DNA of 64,000 nucleotides from Symbiodinium microadriaticum. Taxonomy: Eukaryota > Sar > Dinophyceae > Suessiales > Symbiodiniaceae. The stretch is from positions 423,173-487,172 of the forward strand of contig LSRX01000082.1 in NCBI GenBank assembly GCA_001939145.1, written 5' to 3'. The position numbers and the translations under genes were made by a program. This document shows, piece by piece, positions 1 to 11,109 of this stretch. The notes under the pieces were generated by a model. That model was not told where the DNA came from. It worked only from the letters and a program-made list of their open reading frames with translations, and did not search any database. Each line of letters starts with the position of its first letter. The stretch's first letter is position 1.

Positions 1-399
1 GGAGGAGTTCTGTCCATGTTCACTAGGAGCGAGCTCTCTTGAATCTTCTTAAGATTAAAAGGAAGACTTCCCAAAAGGTAACGGAGCTCGCTAGAGAGAA
101 ACTCTCTTCTCTTACCAAGAGTAACTTGGAGTGAGCTCTCTGCTTGTTTTAGAGGATCTGGTAGGGGGTTTCTCATTTCCTTCTGAAGGCCGCGAGGAGG
201 ACCAGACTTCTCTTGTCAAGGTTTGAAGTTTGGAAGACCTCCATCCTTTTCTCTTGATCGGCAGAAATAAGACTAGTCGAAGCAGCGACTAGAGGATAGA
301 GTCAGTCCTATGGAGAAGGAATTGGTTTCTAGTAATGAGGTTCCTGTGTGATTGAGATGCCAGTGAGATCTCTCGAAGTACCCGTGGTAAGGGAATCGG

Positions 400-665
400 T
401 ATTGCGTTGTTGGGTACCTGTTGCTGCTTACCGCTTTCTTCGTGAGAGCTCGTTTATGTGGGAACTTGTTCCAGGACAGGAAAGGAAGTTATATTGCGTT
501 GTTGGGTACTTGTTGCTGCTTGCTGCTTGGTTCGTGATTGCTCATTTATCCGGAGTCTGGCTCCGAGACAAGAAGAGAAACGGTATTGTGTTGTCGTGTA
601 CCTATGCGTGAGTGCTGACTTTGCATTGCGCTGTCACGTACCTGTTTGTGTTCGCTTGCTGTCTA
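400..665. repeat. degenerate tandem repeat, about 92 bp period
   Basis: The motif ATTGCGTTGTTGGGTACCTG begins at 401 and recurs in diverged form at 493, 584 and 624. The first three copies are spaced about 92 bp and the last is shortened to about 40 bp. Short open frames across it are products of the repeat. Bases 1-400 and 670-930 show nothing I can assign. Confidence 0.6.
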
Positions 666-939
666 ACTCAGATCTTGTGGCACAAACCTGACATTAACAG
701 AATGTTGTTCCAATACGTACTCTAGCTCGTTGGTATTGGCTTGTCGGCCTTCGTGGGAGAGTATATGACTACAACAAAACCCGAGTGCCAGCTTCCAAAT
801 AAACCCTGTTTAAGCCACCCACCCCGCCCCGGCTCCTTTTGCAGCTGCTTCCACATCCGGAACAGTTCAAGGGCGACTCCGAGGTGCAGTGTCAACACCG
901 CCCAGCATCGCAAGACCTGGGACAGCTCTCGTCAGCAGG

Positions 940-2747
940 CTAGTCTTCTTCGTCCGAGTCATCGCTATCGTCTTCCTGCTCAGTCTCCTTGGTGAAGACC
1001 ATAGCTCCCTTTTTCGATCTTTTCATGCTTTCGCATCCTTGGTCTGGCTTCAGGCAACTTCTTCCTCACAAAAGAAGGCTGACACGATATTTTTTCTCGA
1101 TGTACAACCATGAAAGACGAGCATCTTTTGCTGTGGAAGCATACCTGCGTTACTCGCTTGTTGCCCTCGGGGAAGTAGGTGAAGGCCTTGCAGGCATCTC
1201 CGGCCTTCTGACACAACTCAGCACAAAGTTCCATGCTTTGCGCCATGACCAGCTCTTTTTTCTTGCAAACTCGGTTGGGATGATAATACAATGCGCGGAG
1301 GCCCGGGTGGAACATGGCACTGACCATCTTGTCCTGTTTCTGGCTCATAATGTGTGCGTTGAAGTGAAGGTAGTTGTCGAGCACAAACTGACTGTTGTCA
1401 AAGGAAATTTTCGAAGCGAAAACCTCGGCACCCGCAAGCTGGTGAGCGACGAAGAGGAGCATGTTCTTGTCTGCCACCGGCTTGCCATTCAGGCATGCAT
1501 CCAAGAAGACGGTGGAACGCGTTCTTTCTGTACCGTCAACGATGAGGTGAGGGTAGAGAGCATCGAGCAACTCCCGCGTCACAGGTTCGTCTACCCGCAG
1601 CTCGGGCATCACCGTGTCACTCTCAGTGTCCGCACCTCCCCACCTTAGAATTGGATTTGCAACACAGGAATCGAAGCACAACAATATCCCCACCGCCCAC
1701 CGCCTTCAAACAGCTGCAGGCTTTCTTCGACATCAAATCATTCAGATAAACGTCAAGCCACGCCAATGAGTGTGGGTCGCCATGACCACCGAGGACGACA
1801 TGCTTAAGCCTTGCAGGGCTCTGGGTCCGGTCCGGACAAAACGTGAGACGTGAAGATCCAAGTTTGCAACAAGTAGCTTCACATTCGTTGCGTGGAGCTG
1901 AGGATAAGAATACGGACATGAAAGCAGGCCAGCACAAGGACTGAATCGGGAGTCTGTGTAGATGACCCACCACCCTCTATTCTCACCCTCCATCCACCAC
2001 GAGCCTCACATTGCTGGGCATCCCTTTTACGAAGGCAATCGCTTCTTGCACCGATGCCACGCGCACAAAATGCACGGAGTAGTGATGAGCCATGTTCACG
2101 AGGCGGTAGCACACACTGGGGTCGATTGTACCCGAGGAGCATAGTGAGAAGGCGTTGTTGTGATCCTCCTCTTCAGCGGAAAAGATTATGGTGACTCCCT
2201 GGCACCTTTGCGGAAAAAGGAATCTAGAATCTAGGATGTGGATGTCGCTGATGTCACGACAAATCAGACTGTCCTTGGGGTATATGTACAACACGTCGGC
2301 AGCGCCATCTGGATTTACGTACTCCAGCTCGTTCTGGTCTTGGCACCGACCCTTCATGCTGAAAGTACTTTTCATTCTCTGATTGTCGAAACCTAGGCTG
2401 CAGATGCTGCAGTCGTTCAGCGTCCTGCAAGGCTTCTCTTCGCCCTGTCTCGGACGTGCAGAGAAGCCTGCAACACGAAAAAAACTAACAACAACAAGCA
2501 CAAAAACAGATCACACCCAGAAGCTGTCACACTTGGAGCCCTGGGCGGAAAGCTCGAATTGCATCGTGTCAAAAGCCTCCCCACGTTGCCTGAGATATGC
2601 TACGCAGCTACACAAAGCTTCCTCTGTTGCTGCATCATAGACATTGCAGCCAAGTTGCTGTGTGCTTCTCACTGCCAAACAGCTCGGTGCTGTTGCAGCC
2701 ACTAGCAATGCTAGATAGCCGCGGAGCCTGGCTCGTTTGTCCCTCAT
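940..2747 (-). CDS. secreted caspase-like (clan CD) protein with PAN/apple-like segment
   Basis: Hand-built model with exons 2525-2747, 2005-2467, 1762-1809, 1109-1643 and 940-1047 (minus strand), totalling 1377 nt or 458 codons plus stop, in one consistent frame. The ATG at 2747 opens a signal peptide (RARLRGYLALLVAATAPSCL). A Cys-rich N-terminal part follows. The join of exons 2 to 4 gives HVVLGGHGDPHSLAW (His238) and 57 residues later STVFLDACLNG (Cys295). This is the His-Gly and Asp-Ala-Cys spacing of the caspase/gingipain/CHAT-type fold. Residues about 360-425 (AELCQKAGDACKAFTYF, then CFHSKRC) look like a PAN/apple domain. The C-terminus is acidic (EQEDDSDDSDEED). Donors are GC, GC, GT and GT. 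Short direct repeats such as AGGCT span exon-intron borders, as known for dinoflagellate introns. Secretion and proteolysis are inferred. Substrate is unknown. Catalytic function depends on the 1762-1809 micro-exon being correct. Confidence 0.7.
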
Positions 2748-2790
2748 CTAGCATGGCGCTTGAAATGTATTCGAGTAGCAACTGTATGCC

Positions 2791-3420
2791 CTAGCTGTTT
2801 CGGCAAATGAGCAGAACTGCTCCAATAATTGCACTGAAAGGAGCATTGCGAGCAGCAGCCGGGGCGAGTGTCAGCTGGCACGTCCGTGTGGAAGTGAAAG
2901 AACGAATATCGCAGGCAACTTCTGGAAAGGTACCGATGGTTGGAGCCCAATTGAGACTGGTGCGAATCAGTGCTGTTGCGACAGAGTCCTGCCCCTAAAC
3001 GATTGCAAAGAGACGCCAATCCAAGGGAAGATACTACTCTCGAGCTTGACCGGCCCTCAATCCTAGGTGATTCGAGCACATCCTCAACGAGCTTTTGCTG
3101 CGGCGATGTCGTCCTGGAATAGTGTGAGACTGTCCGCTTCTCGATCGTGTTGCGACTGAGAGCAAACACGAAAACATCAAGAACAAACTGCTACAAACTC
3201 TTCGCATACCATGGCTCAGTTTGGACTTCGGTGGTGCCCTTAGGATCTTGAACCACAGCCGCTTTCCGGGGTGCGGCTCCGCCCCTGCCATCAGGGCCAA
3301 GCGCACCAATGACGATCCACAAGAGTTCAATACTACTGTATGCAGAGGTTGAGCTCTGTAGTTTCTTGCAGTGTGTCGGCGATGTTTGCTGGATGCTCAA
3401 AACAGGGGCACAAGGCAAGG
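2791..3420 (-). CDS. 3' exons of a gene with a hydrophobic C-terminus
   Basis: The last exon is 2791-2994 (68 codons including the TAG). It ends in a hydrophobic stretch (APFSAIIGAVLLICRNS) that could be a tail anchor or GPI-like signal. It is preceded by a GTTTAG acceptor. The exon before it is 3093-3155 (21 codons, SQHDREADSLTLFQDDIAAA), with a GC donor and a TCTCAG acceptor. Both are phase 0. Farther upstream an open frame near 3190-3330 (KAAVVQDPKGTTEVQTEPWY) is a likely further exon, but its borders are not fixed. The stop lies only 43 bp upstream of the ATG of the caspase-like gene on the same strand, a tight head-to-tail spacing typical of dinoflagellate gene clusters. No family recognised. 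Confidence 0.5.
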
Positions 3421-3445
3421 AGGCGAGGATGGGGCACAGAGCCTC

Positions 3446-4330
3446 TCAGTCAGGTCGCCGCAAGGCCAGTCCCACTTCAGGGCTCCTGCAAGGACTATCT
3501 GACGTGAGTCTGCGGGCTTTAGCGGTAGCGGGATCGGCGCACTGCCTGGGCAGCAGCGCCGCGCCCGGCAAGCCCTCGAATCGCTCCTGGCTGCTTATTC
3601 GGGATTCCCGGTCAAGCAGCATCAACATGGCATGAAACTGAGACATTCGGCAAACACTATAAAAGGCAATGAACCTCTGCTCACGGGTCCTCCTTCCACT
3701 CGGACAGCTGCCGCTCACAGCTCCGTCGCTGTTCAGCGGTCAGGCGGCGTCGATCCTGCGAGTCTCAAGTCTGAGGGTTGAGAACGGTTCGAGTCTAGTC
3801 CCTTCCCTGTTTCCTTGTGCTTCTGCCGTGGCAAGGTGTGATATGGGAAGACTTTCTTGTATCATATGCAGTGCTGCTGCCAATTTGGAGGTGACCAAAG
3901 TTCGCCAACTTGAGGCCAGGACGGAGGACCCTGGGGTCGGGTTGCTCATTCTCGAAGCCCTCAGTCAAGGTCAATACGGAAGAACCGTACATTTGCCCTG
4001 CGAGCACCTCCTCATCTCCCCGTAGAGCCTGTGCAGCCAGAGGTTGGCATCAAAGTCTGTCGCATCCCCGTCTAACAAGTGTACCGGAGGCTGCTCTTAG
4101 CCTTGGGCTTCCAAAGAAACAAAACAAGTCCGCAAAGCATCGCCTCCAACAAGTCCTCCAGCTCGTCGTAATTCTTCAGCATCAAGGGATGCTGGACACA
4201 GGTCCTTAGCCAGAAGCACATTTAGCAACGTTCTTATGAATCGCTCATGTGCCATCGAAAGAGAAGCACAGAGCGTGTACGGATGGCGAAGATACTCATC
4301 ATGCAATACTGTGCATGCACGTGCTGACAC
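3446..4330 (-). CDS. candidate exons, unknown product
   Basis: Several minus-strand frames here have protein-like composition but no clear borders. At 3446-3718 there is FIAFYSVCRMSQFHAMLMLL. At 3740-4007 two overlapping frames compete. At 4097-4330 one frame reads MAHERFIRTLLNVLLAKDLC and another reads LMLKNYDELEDLLEAMLCGL; only one can be real at any point. They probably belong to the multi-exon gene ending at 2791, but joining them would be guesswork. No domain recognised. Confidence 0.3.
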
Positions 4331-4632
4331 CCCGCCTTTGATGAACTTGCTAATGCCTTGGTTGATCGTGCTGTTTGGGACTGCTTTGGACTTTGTTGCT
4401 TGCCTGTTGTGTCTTCTCGGCCCCTAGCCTAGCCCTCGAGTATTGGCGGGTCGACAAGGGCAACGTCTGTGCATGCTGAACCGTGTTGGTCTGCGTCGTA
4501 TCCGGACCTCACTGTCTTTACTTAATGTCCCCTTGTTAAGGCCTACACTTTTGTAGCGGCAAGCCTAGCTCCACACCCTGGGGTGGAAACTTCGGGACCT
4601 TGCGTCTTTGCGCAGGCACTGCTAGAAGACTT

Positions 4633-4870
4633 TCACGCTCCTGCACCTGCGCGCCTCCTCCTCATACGCCTGTTGCGACTCCTGCTGCTTCTATTCCGAC
4701 GACGACTACTGCGTGCTACGCTGGTATTGCTATGTGCTCTCAGTTCCAGGAGTTCCGGGAATTTGAAGCGCTCATCAATATCCAAGTGCGAGAGCCAATG
4801 AGAAGAAGGCCCCCTGACTTTTCTGAAGGCTCTACACGAATCAGGACCAGCATCGAGAAGAGCTGAGGCC
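4633..4870 (-). CDS. candidate exon with Arg/Ser-rich end
   Basis: A minus-strand frame ending at the TGA at 4633 includes HLDIDERFKFPELLELRAHS and then an Arg/Ser-rich tract (SSRRRNRSSRSRNRRMRRRR). The composition is not that of the surrounding DNA in other frames, so I favour it as an exon. The Arg-rich tract could be a nuclear or nucleic-acid-binding segment, but this is inference. Start and splice borders are not determined. A plus-strand frame over the same bases (4583-4801) is Leu/Arg-rich and looks like a shadow. Confidence 0.35.
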
Positions 4871-4958
4871 AGGAGCCATAGTAGTCCTTCACCGGTCTGT
4901 CTGAGCTCTTGGGCACACGAGGACTCAACGCCTTCGCCTCAAGGCCGCGCGATGCGGT

Positions 4959-5368
4959 TTAGGATGCTCTGCGGGGCCCGGTCTGTCGGCTTCCGGGATC
5001 AAGGATTCCTCTTGTCTTCATTCTGACAATAGCTGTACGGCAAATCTCAATCGGACTGTTCGGCCTAGACCTTGGCCAGTAGTGACCCAGAAAGTCTCGA
5101 CCGGCCAGAGCCAAGTCTCGTACGGTACTGTAGTACGTTAGTAAACGTGCATCTAATAGCACTTCTCTGCAGGACTCCGGATGTCCTTGTGCTTCTTCAG
5201 CACGATTGCCAAGGCGTGGCCTGCACTTGATCCCTCTTCAGTCTCGATTTGGCGTCTGTTTCTGTGCACGCAATCGCGGCAGTCACCGCAGCATCGCCAC
5301 CAGCGCGAGCACCATCGCAACACCACCAGCCTCACAGCCACCCACCGCCATCCCCTCACTGCCACCAA
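4959..5368 (-). CDS. candidate exons, unknown product
   Basis: Two minus-strand frames look protein-like. One at about 5160-5280 contains IETEEGSSAGHALAIVLKKH. One at 4959-5120 contains RPNSPIEICRTAIVRMKTRG. Just upstream, at 5283-5400, is VSFGGSEGMAVGGCEAGGVA. These are probably exons of the same minus-strand transcription unit as the flanking candidates. A proline/histidine-rich plus-strand frame over 5206-5499 is the alternative. No family recognised. Confidence 0.3.
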
Positions 5369-5421
5369 AACTTACATCAGCACCCCACTCCGACCAGCAG
5401 TTCTGCCGCAAAAGCTTCCTG

Positions 5422-6216
5422 CTATTGCTGAACGACATGCTCGCAGAAGCTCGAGCTCTGCGGGTTGCCCCGGGCATTTTGAAAAAACACCAAGACTGAA
5501 AATACGGTGACACTTGATGTTTGCATAGTTACCATGATTAGTGGTAGTGCGTGCAAGCCCACATTCGTGTACACTCCCGAGTTCTCTTGCTTCTTGAACT
5601 CTGATTCAAGAGCTGTCGCAACCTCCAGAATCTCTTCCGTCTTGGTCCTACGTTTTGCCTGTCTACTGGTAGCATGTCGGAACGAACAAGACAGCCTGGG
5701 GCACTGGGGTTGCGCTGCCGGTTTCGGAAGCTGTCGCAGGTCGTCAGCGCCCAGGTAGTCCTAAGCTGCGCTGAAGTGCCAATGGCAGGTGAGGAAGGGC
5801 CGCATCCTTGGGTCTGGGAGGCAGAGTATCGCTCCTGAGCTCCAGACGACTTCGGAATGCACCTTCCCGAAAGGCCTAAGTTCGATTGGGGTATGAAGCA
5901 AGATTAGAGCTCTCAAAGCTGCCCTGCTACCCTCGGCCCTCCCACAGCAATCGATGCCTGCCCAAAGAATTGGATTCTGCTCGTCACCCTGCAGGAAGAT
6001 GTTGATGCGATCCTTGGATTGTAGGACTTGCCGCGTCACTTTCGGGCACAAAAACCCAGGTTCGGCTGGCAGTGTAGTAGACTGCGGCTGGGCTTTGCGC
6101 CGGGCATCTGCATCTTGGAGAAACAATCCACACGAGTGCGAATTGGAAGCCATACAGACCACCAAGTTCAAGGCCAAGAGAACGATACAGCAGCCAACTT
6201 CCGCAAACATTCCCAC
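5422..6216 (-). CDS. putative secreted or membrane protein, one in-frame TAG
   Basis: From the ATG at 6216 one frame stays open to a TAG at 5422-5424, except for a single TAG at 5761-5763. That is 151 codons before and 112 codons after the internal stop. The N-terminus (EVGCCIVLLALNLVVCMA) is a good signal peptide or membrane anchor. Later parts (TKTEEILEVATALESEFKKQ) look coding. The lone stop may be removed by an intron I cannot place, be a sequencing error, or mark a pseudogene. A competing frame at about 6190-6373 (DIGTIEACNAAEQLPLEFEA) may be an exon of the gene upstream. Function unknown. Confidence 0.4.
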
Positions 6217-6391
6217 CCACAGCGACCAGAAGGTCTTTGCCGAAGCTTGTGCCAGGCAACATCCAGGATATCCGCAGCAAAGAGCTCTTCCAGCCTAATT
6301 CAGGCCGTGCTTCAAACTCGAGCGGCAATTGCTCGGCTGCGTTACACGCTTCAATTGTGCCGATGTCCGGCAATGAAACGGGTTCAGTCTG

Positions 6392-6806
6392 TCAGAGCGG
6401 CGGCATGATCTTCTGCACGACGTGGAGTGCCTTGGCTAAGTGAGAGAAGGTCAACGCTGGATCGCACAGAAGACCCTCGCAAGATTCCGGAGCCTTGAAT
6501 GGGCAAGCGAGACCGAGGTGACCGAGGTACTTCGGTCTCAAAGTGAATTCGGACTGTGAGCGTCTTGCTGTCCTGCAGTCCGACGGGCAGATCAGTTGAG
6601 CGGTCCGTTGTAGATTCACCTACATTTGCTCGCGAAAGACTGAAATCCCTCCCGAAATCTCCCGAGCACAGGAGAACGCAGACCGCAGGCCTGCGATGTG
6701 TCGATGCCGATGCAGAGATCATCAGGAGCCTCGGGGTGAAGCTGGCACGGTTCGACTCTGCAACAGACTGGCCCGCATGGTGTGGGACCGGAATCGTGTC
6801 AATTCT
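6392..6806 (-). CDS. Cys-rich protein, two linked exons
   Basis: The upstream exon (6620 to about 6806) reads PCGPVCCRVEPCQLHPEAPD and then IGIDTSQACGLRSPVLGRF. A 47-bp intron (6573-6619, donor GTGAATC, acceptor ACTGCAG) joins it in frame to 6392-6572 (KYLGHLGLACPFKAPESCEG, ending in LHVVQKIMPPL). Nine or more cysteines in about 120 residues suggest a disulphide-bonded secreted domain. The gene is open at the 5' end and may continue past the TGA at 6392 by splicing. No family recognised. Confidence 0.45.
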
Positions 6807-6839
6807 CTGATAACTTGGTGCACGCAGCACACCTAACAT

Positions 6840-9800
6840 GGCCGTGTAGACGCTAGTTGCCTTTAAGGTCAGTGCAGTAGACGTTCGGCCTCACAACTGT
6901 ATCAGTTGTTCGATCTGCAGCTGGCTCGATTCACATGCCGGTTGCCTTTTACTTTTTACTGCGAACGGAATCCAGCACAAAAAAGTGATATCGCTTCGAA
7001 CATTTGCCTCTTGCTGATAACAAGTATCCGCTTCTAGTCGTTCTACGCGTCGGACGAACCTCTCCCGCATACCAACCCACACGATTCCGCGAACATGGAA
7101 TTTCAGCTGGGGGAGCGGCAAATAAAAAGCCTGGCTGAGCAGTCCACACTCGGCTTTCGTGGCAAACCATGCGCTTATCTGAGTGTGCTGAGGCTTTGGG
7201 TTCCTCTGCGTGGGGGGGGGGGGCTCATCCCCATCAACCAACCGGAAAACACATCACCCCTTTCTGAACACACGGATCCTGATCTGCAGCACACAGAACG
7301 AACCAAATCCACGGAGCGCCTGGCATGGCACCTTCCTGCAGAGACTCGATTCATTCACGGGGTGTGCATGCCGCGAGCAAACAACGGATTCGAGATGGTG
7401 CCTTTCCAGAGAGTTTTCTGAAAGCTGACCGCTCCCCAGCGATCTGCTCAAGACTCTCCTCCGTGGCCCTCGAGCGCTGCAGGGGCCCCTGGGCCAAGGG
7501 CACTCTGGCAGCGCGCTTGGTGTCCTGACCAAGGGAAAGTGGGGACCTCCAAGAGACAGAGAGCTTCCCAGAAGTGATGCCTTGCCTGAGCAGCCTCCAT
7601 GGCTGGTGTCCACGGGTAGCCCGACCTCAGAAACTTGCGAGGGACAGGCCGGGCAAGTGATTTGGGTGCTTCGCTTCGAGCAGCCGTCACTGCGCAATCT
7701 CAAGTCGCTACGTATACTTTGGCACTTTTGCTTCTTCAGAGGTGGCAGCCGGGCATCGGGATGCTTCATCTCCTTCTTGTGCCACCTCAGAAGACAGAGG
7801 TGCTCTTCGGCGACAATGCAATTACGTACTCGCTCGATCCCTCGATTTGTGCTTTGATGCTCCGGGGATGCTATGCGCGGTACTTCAACCAGACATTAAG
7901 AATTTAGAACATCATCTGCAAGAGGCAAAGCAATTGCAAAGCATCATGTCAGATCCTGTCCGACTAAGCATACGGCACATCAGGCCAGCTTTTGTGAGTG
8001 GTCTTTGCCAGCCTCAGAGGGCAAACTCCCCTATGCTCGAATACAAGTGAACGTAGCAAAGCTCGCCAAACGCGACCCTCGCACCGAAACTGTCAGCTGT
8101 CAGTGCAGCCAAGCCGCTCAACCTCGAGAGTCAGCCTGCCGGGGAGCTTCAAAGCCGTCTTAAGAGAATCAGTCGGGCCACACGCATGACTTCTGGGACG
8201 CTCGAGAGGCTCTGAGCTGCTGTGCTCACAAGCGGTACTGTTACCGGCCCCATCTGTCCGTCTCTGCGGGCAATCTTCTGCGGTCTGCCGGCTGCAGTGG
8301 GTGCCTGGCACACCCTGTTTCACATGTTGCTGTACTGCCCGCAATCGAACGCCGACAGACAATTCGAGAGGCAGACGGATCGACCCACATGCTGAGCTTC
8401 TTCCTCGCTCGGTCGCTGGCGAGCTCGCCAGCGCGGCATGCGGGCGGGGATTTTCGTGGACAGGTGGCGGAAAAAGAGTGGGACATGGGAAGGACAGGCT
8501 GTGTAGTAGATGATAGACGGTAGGCTGTGCTCCTAGGTTGTCACCAGGTTCTTTGAAGCAAAATCAGTCCAGTGCAATTCAGGGTAGGGCAGTGCAGGCG
8601 ATGGCGGGAGGGCTTTAAGGTGAAGGATGGCCCGTCCTCCACAGGAACATACAGACAGGCAGCCGTAACCGCTCGCTCTGACACTCACTCCCTCGCGCAG
8701 AGATGCATGTTCCAGGGAAGGTATATTGGAGTACTGGCGCAAGTGGCTCTATCAAGCACAAGCTCACATGGCCTTTCGTGGGCCTCGTCCACGCCACAGT
8801 TCATCCGTCTTGCGACCTCGCGTCGCAGCCTGTCCGACTTTAACTTGTTCTTGGCTTGGGTGGGATACCCGACGCCAGGTGCCGGTGCGGCATGAGAAAT
8901 ACGAGCGCTGTTACCAGTCGAAGATCAGACTCGCACCTCCACCAGGAGAGATTTTGGCGGATGCTCCCACAAAGCATGCCGCTCATGTCTGCCTTGCGCC
9001 AGAGGCACAGAAAGAGTTGCGGTGGTTGCAAGCCCATACAGGGCGAAAGGGTGGCAATCGGGCTGATAATTCGTACTGACTTGCAGCAGATCCAAATGAT
9101 TCACTGTTGCAGATTGCCATTGCTATCAACACGCCGAGGAGTCGGCCAGCTTCCTTCCCTGCACGTGCACCTCGGAAGGGCTCCGGAAATGCATGGGCCG
9201 CTGATGGCTGAAGAAGACAGAGCTGCCACGATCCCTGCCTGCAGCTCGCACGTGGACACTTCCACAAGCACATCCTCCTGGGATAGTCAAACTCTTCTGC
9301 ACGAGGGCTTTCGGCATTTCAGCACGGCAACAACGCGTCCAATCTAATCACCGAAAGCTGCACCGGTCCTCTTTCAGACCAGACTGCGTGATGGGGCAGG
9401 ACAATGATAGCGTCCTTTGATGATCTGTCATGCCGCAAGGCAAGTGATTGTCAGTCGCTGCAGGCTTTGAGGTTCACGCCAGGAATAAACAAGGAGTACT
9501 GCCTGACACCCAAGACCGAACCTCGACCACCTTGAAGCGGTAAGTCAGGTGTTGTTGAACACCCCACCACAAGGACCCGGCATTTCTGACCGAACTCTCT
9601 ACAATTACATACTGGCATGCGGGCTACAATGTCAGGAAAGCCGGGTGCCGAACCCCATGCTCTGCTGCCACTCGACTGACCTGAGCTCTTTCACATCTGG
9701 GCTCCTTCTATCGTGCTGTGCAGGGTTGTGCAAAACCGCAGGTTTTGTTCTCAGATGGCGTCGGCCTAAGAATTCGCAAGGAGCGTGTTCACCCGTGACT
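6840..9800. other. no confident gene; one weak PPR-like fragment
   Basis: The plus frame at 7680-7870 reads RWQPGIGMLHLL, then DNAITYS, then a Ser/Ala/Cys stretch. This resembles the W..AL.LL and ITY...I.AC pattern of dinoflagellate pentatricopeptide repeats but is too short and diverged to call. At 8880-9050 a plus frame (KIRLAPPPGEILADAPTKHA) also looks protein-like. A G10 run lies at 7210-7219. Otherwise I see no supported feature. Confidence 0.2.
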
Positions 9801-9825
9801 TAAACCTGCACTTACTTTGGCCGAA

Positions 9826-10089
9826 CTACAGTACCCTGGTCCTGATCCTGTTTGCTGCCCTGTGCTGCCCAGGCTGCCCCGACTTGCCCTTGCTGGGTGT
9901 GGCATCGAAGCGACGAAGCCTGAGCAGCTTCAAAAAAGCTTCCGATGATTTTGCACCGTTCTGCAATTGCCCATCAAGGACAGCAGTATGCCCGCGACAC
10001 TGTATTTCCCTGTGTACTGCCTCCGTTCCTAGTCGCCAAGCTGCCGCGCAGCACAGCGCAGGGGCGCGCCGGCAGCCTGACAAAGGCAA
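9826..10089 (-). CDS. candidate exon, unknown
   Basis: The minus frame reads LDGQLQNGAKSSEAFLKLLR and continues in a basic segment to a stop at 9826. It is more protein-like than the overlapping plus-strand frame at 9785-10243. No start, splice sites or domain identified. Confidence 0.25.
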   Translation of the reverse strand: MPLSGCRRAPALCCAAAWRLGTEAVHREIQCRGHTAVLDGQLQNGAKSSEAFLKLLRLRRFDATPSKGKSGQPGQHRAANRIRTRVL

Positions 10090-10691
10090 TCAGCAAACCG
10101 GTCAAATCATCAGTGGTACAGGTCTCAGGGTTTCTGTAAGGTTCAGTTACAGTACCCGACCATGTCAACCGGACACAGATGATCGGTACACAGAGACTGT
10201 CCCGCTTCTTTCATATTTATCGACAGTTGCAGGTGCAACGTGAATGCTCGCCGAACATGTAAGGATTCTGGGGGCTACGATCTGGCATGGACTAGCTTCC
10301 AACGCAGTCAACTCTTGCACGGAAGTCGTCATGACACAATGAGCTGACAGAGTCAGAGCCAACCTGCCATAGAAACTAGGTAGACATAATTTTCATGTGG
10401 CCGTGCGAGAGCCTTGGCGATTGAGAGTCTGAGAAATCAAGTGGGGCATTCAGGCGCAGAACTGCCAAAGTCGGGTTTGGGCGCGCCTCGAGGTCGTCGA
10501 TTTTCTGCAGCCAAGTCATCCCCACGGCTTTCGCAGGTCAATGCGGCACCGATGCCCGACACAAGGCACGCTGCGATATCTATTTCGTCTTTAATTTAGA
10601 CTTTGTTCAAGGGGTTTACGGAAAACTCCATGGCAAATAGTTGCTATGCCACCTACCGATTCCTCCAAAGCAGCCCAACTTCAGAAGCTGT

Positions 10692-10982
10692 TTAGTTGGA
10701 GAGCCCGATCAGACTGCTGCAGGAAGTTCTCATGCATGCGACTAGTGTGCTGGGTTTGTACGCATCAGCGCTCGATGACACTGCCTGTCTAGCAGTGGGG
10801 GCAACTACTTTGCTGTAGACCTGATAGACCGACACTTGCCAAATCCGAGGGTGGGACACACGCCGAAAGATGCTTGGGAAGACCTGATTTCTGGATGCAA
10901 ACCGGATCTCGGATCTTCCCACGATCAGCGCTCGATTTTGAGATTCATCCTTTGCAGTGGGAAGGAAAACTATGCTTGCCAC
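10692..10982 (-). CDS. candidate exon, unknown
   Basis: A 96-codon minus frame (SIVFLPTAKDESQNRALIVG, then VSVYQVYSKVVAPTARQAVS) has balanced composition and no low-complexity bias. The ATG at 10982 could be a start but is not preceded by anything diagnostic. No homology recognised. Confidence 0.28.
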   Translation of the reverse strand: MASIVFLPTAKDESQNRALIVGRSEIRFASRNQVFPSIFRRVSHPRIWQVSVYQVYSKVVAPTARQAVSSSADAYKPSTLVACMRTSCSSLIGLSN

Positions 10983-11109
10983 ATAGGGTAGCTGTCAACA
11001 GTCTCCAAAATGCGCTGCACAGCCCACTCGTCGTAAAAACGGTTGGAGAACTGGGTATTACCCGCTGGGTGGAAACCAAACGATCTACTGACAAAACATG
11101 TATGTAGAC

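Noticed and set aside
9785..10243. 152-codon plus-strand ORF with Cys-rich start
   Set aside because: Less protein-like than the opposing minus frame and without a domain.
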